A DNA stretch of 5,366 nucleotides from Methanosarcina sp. GTDB taxonomy: Archaea; Halobacteriota; Methanosarcinia; Methanosarcinales; Methanosarcinaceae. Positions within the stretch are counted from its first letter, which is position 1. Each line of letters starts with the position of its first letter. The stretch is taken from NCBI GenBank assembly GCA_013331265.1, contig DUGS01000099.1:4223-9588 (forward strand), given 5' to 3'. The translations under genes were made by a program, and so were the position numbers. Below are positions 5,335-5,366 of the stretch, one piece after another. The notes beneath the pieces were generated by a model. That model made no database searches, was not told the origin of the DNA, and saw only the letters and a list, made by a program, of their open reading frames with translations.

Positions 5335-5366
5335 AGCACTGAGAAAAATAAATTCAGACCTTCCAA

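Overview
The window looks like a stretch of a methanogenic archaeon's chromosome, most likely Methanosarcina or a close relative. The evidence is an archaeal VAT-type Cdc48 ATPase, an HSR1-like ArsR-family regulator, archaeal TATA-box promoters, moderately AT-rich intergenic DNA, and N-glycosylation sequons in exported proteins. The genus is an inference from protein character, not from a search. Every convincing gene lies on the minus strand, so transcription runs from the right edge to the left.

Right part (about 3932-5324): two membrane-anchored, outward-facing proteins of unproven function. The first (4707-5324) has an N-terminal hydrophobic anchor and a domain resembling the propeptide of reprolysin-type (M12B) metallopeptidases, but no protease domain. 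The second (3932-4585) is a single-span protein with four N-glycosylation sequons. A 10-bp direct repeat spaced 31 bp apart sits in the gap between them, within the probable promoter of the second gene.

Middle and left part (1-3723): a heat-shock / protein quality-control cluster. A promoter at about 3688-3723 has a clear TATA box followed by a dyad resembling the CTAAC-N5-GTTAG site known for Archaeoglobus fulgidus HSR1. It drives a winged-helix regulator (2906-3598), whose stop overlaps the start of cdc48 by 4 bases (ATGA). After a 102-bp gap comes an Hsp20 small heat-shock protein (78-602). That gap carries a separate 18-bp perfect-arm palindrome over a TATA-like sequence, so hsp20 may have its own regulated promoter. 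At the left edge another gene begins (position 44 leftwards). Its first 14 codons resemble the N-terminus of the Hsp20 next door, suggesting a second small heat-shock protein.

Together the left cluster reads as an autoregulated proteostasis operon: the repressor senses or is released by stress, Cdc48 unfolds damaged proteins, and Hsp20 holds aggregation-prone ones. The gene order regulator-cdc48-hsp20 matches the A. fulgidus HSR1 operon. I see no mobile element, CRISPR array, tRNA or rRNA. No wholly new system is evident. The points most worth checking are the operator-like palindromes, the two-ended regulator architecture and the protease-less propeptide protein.
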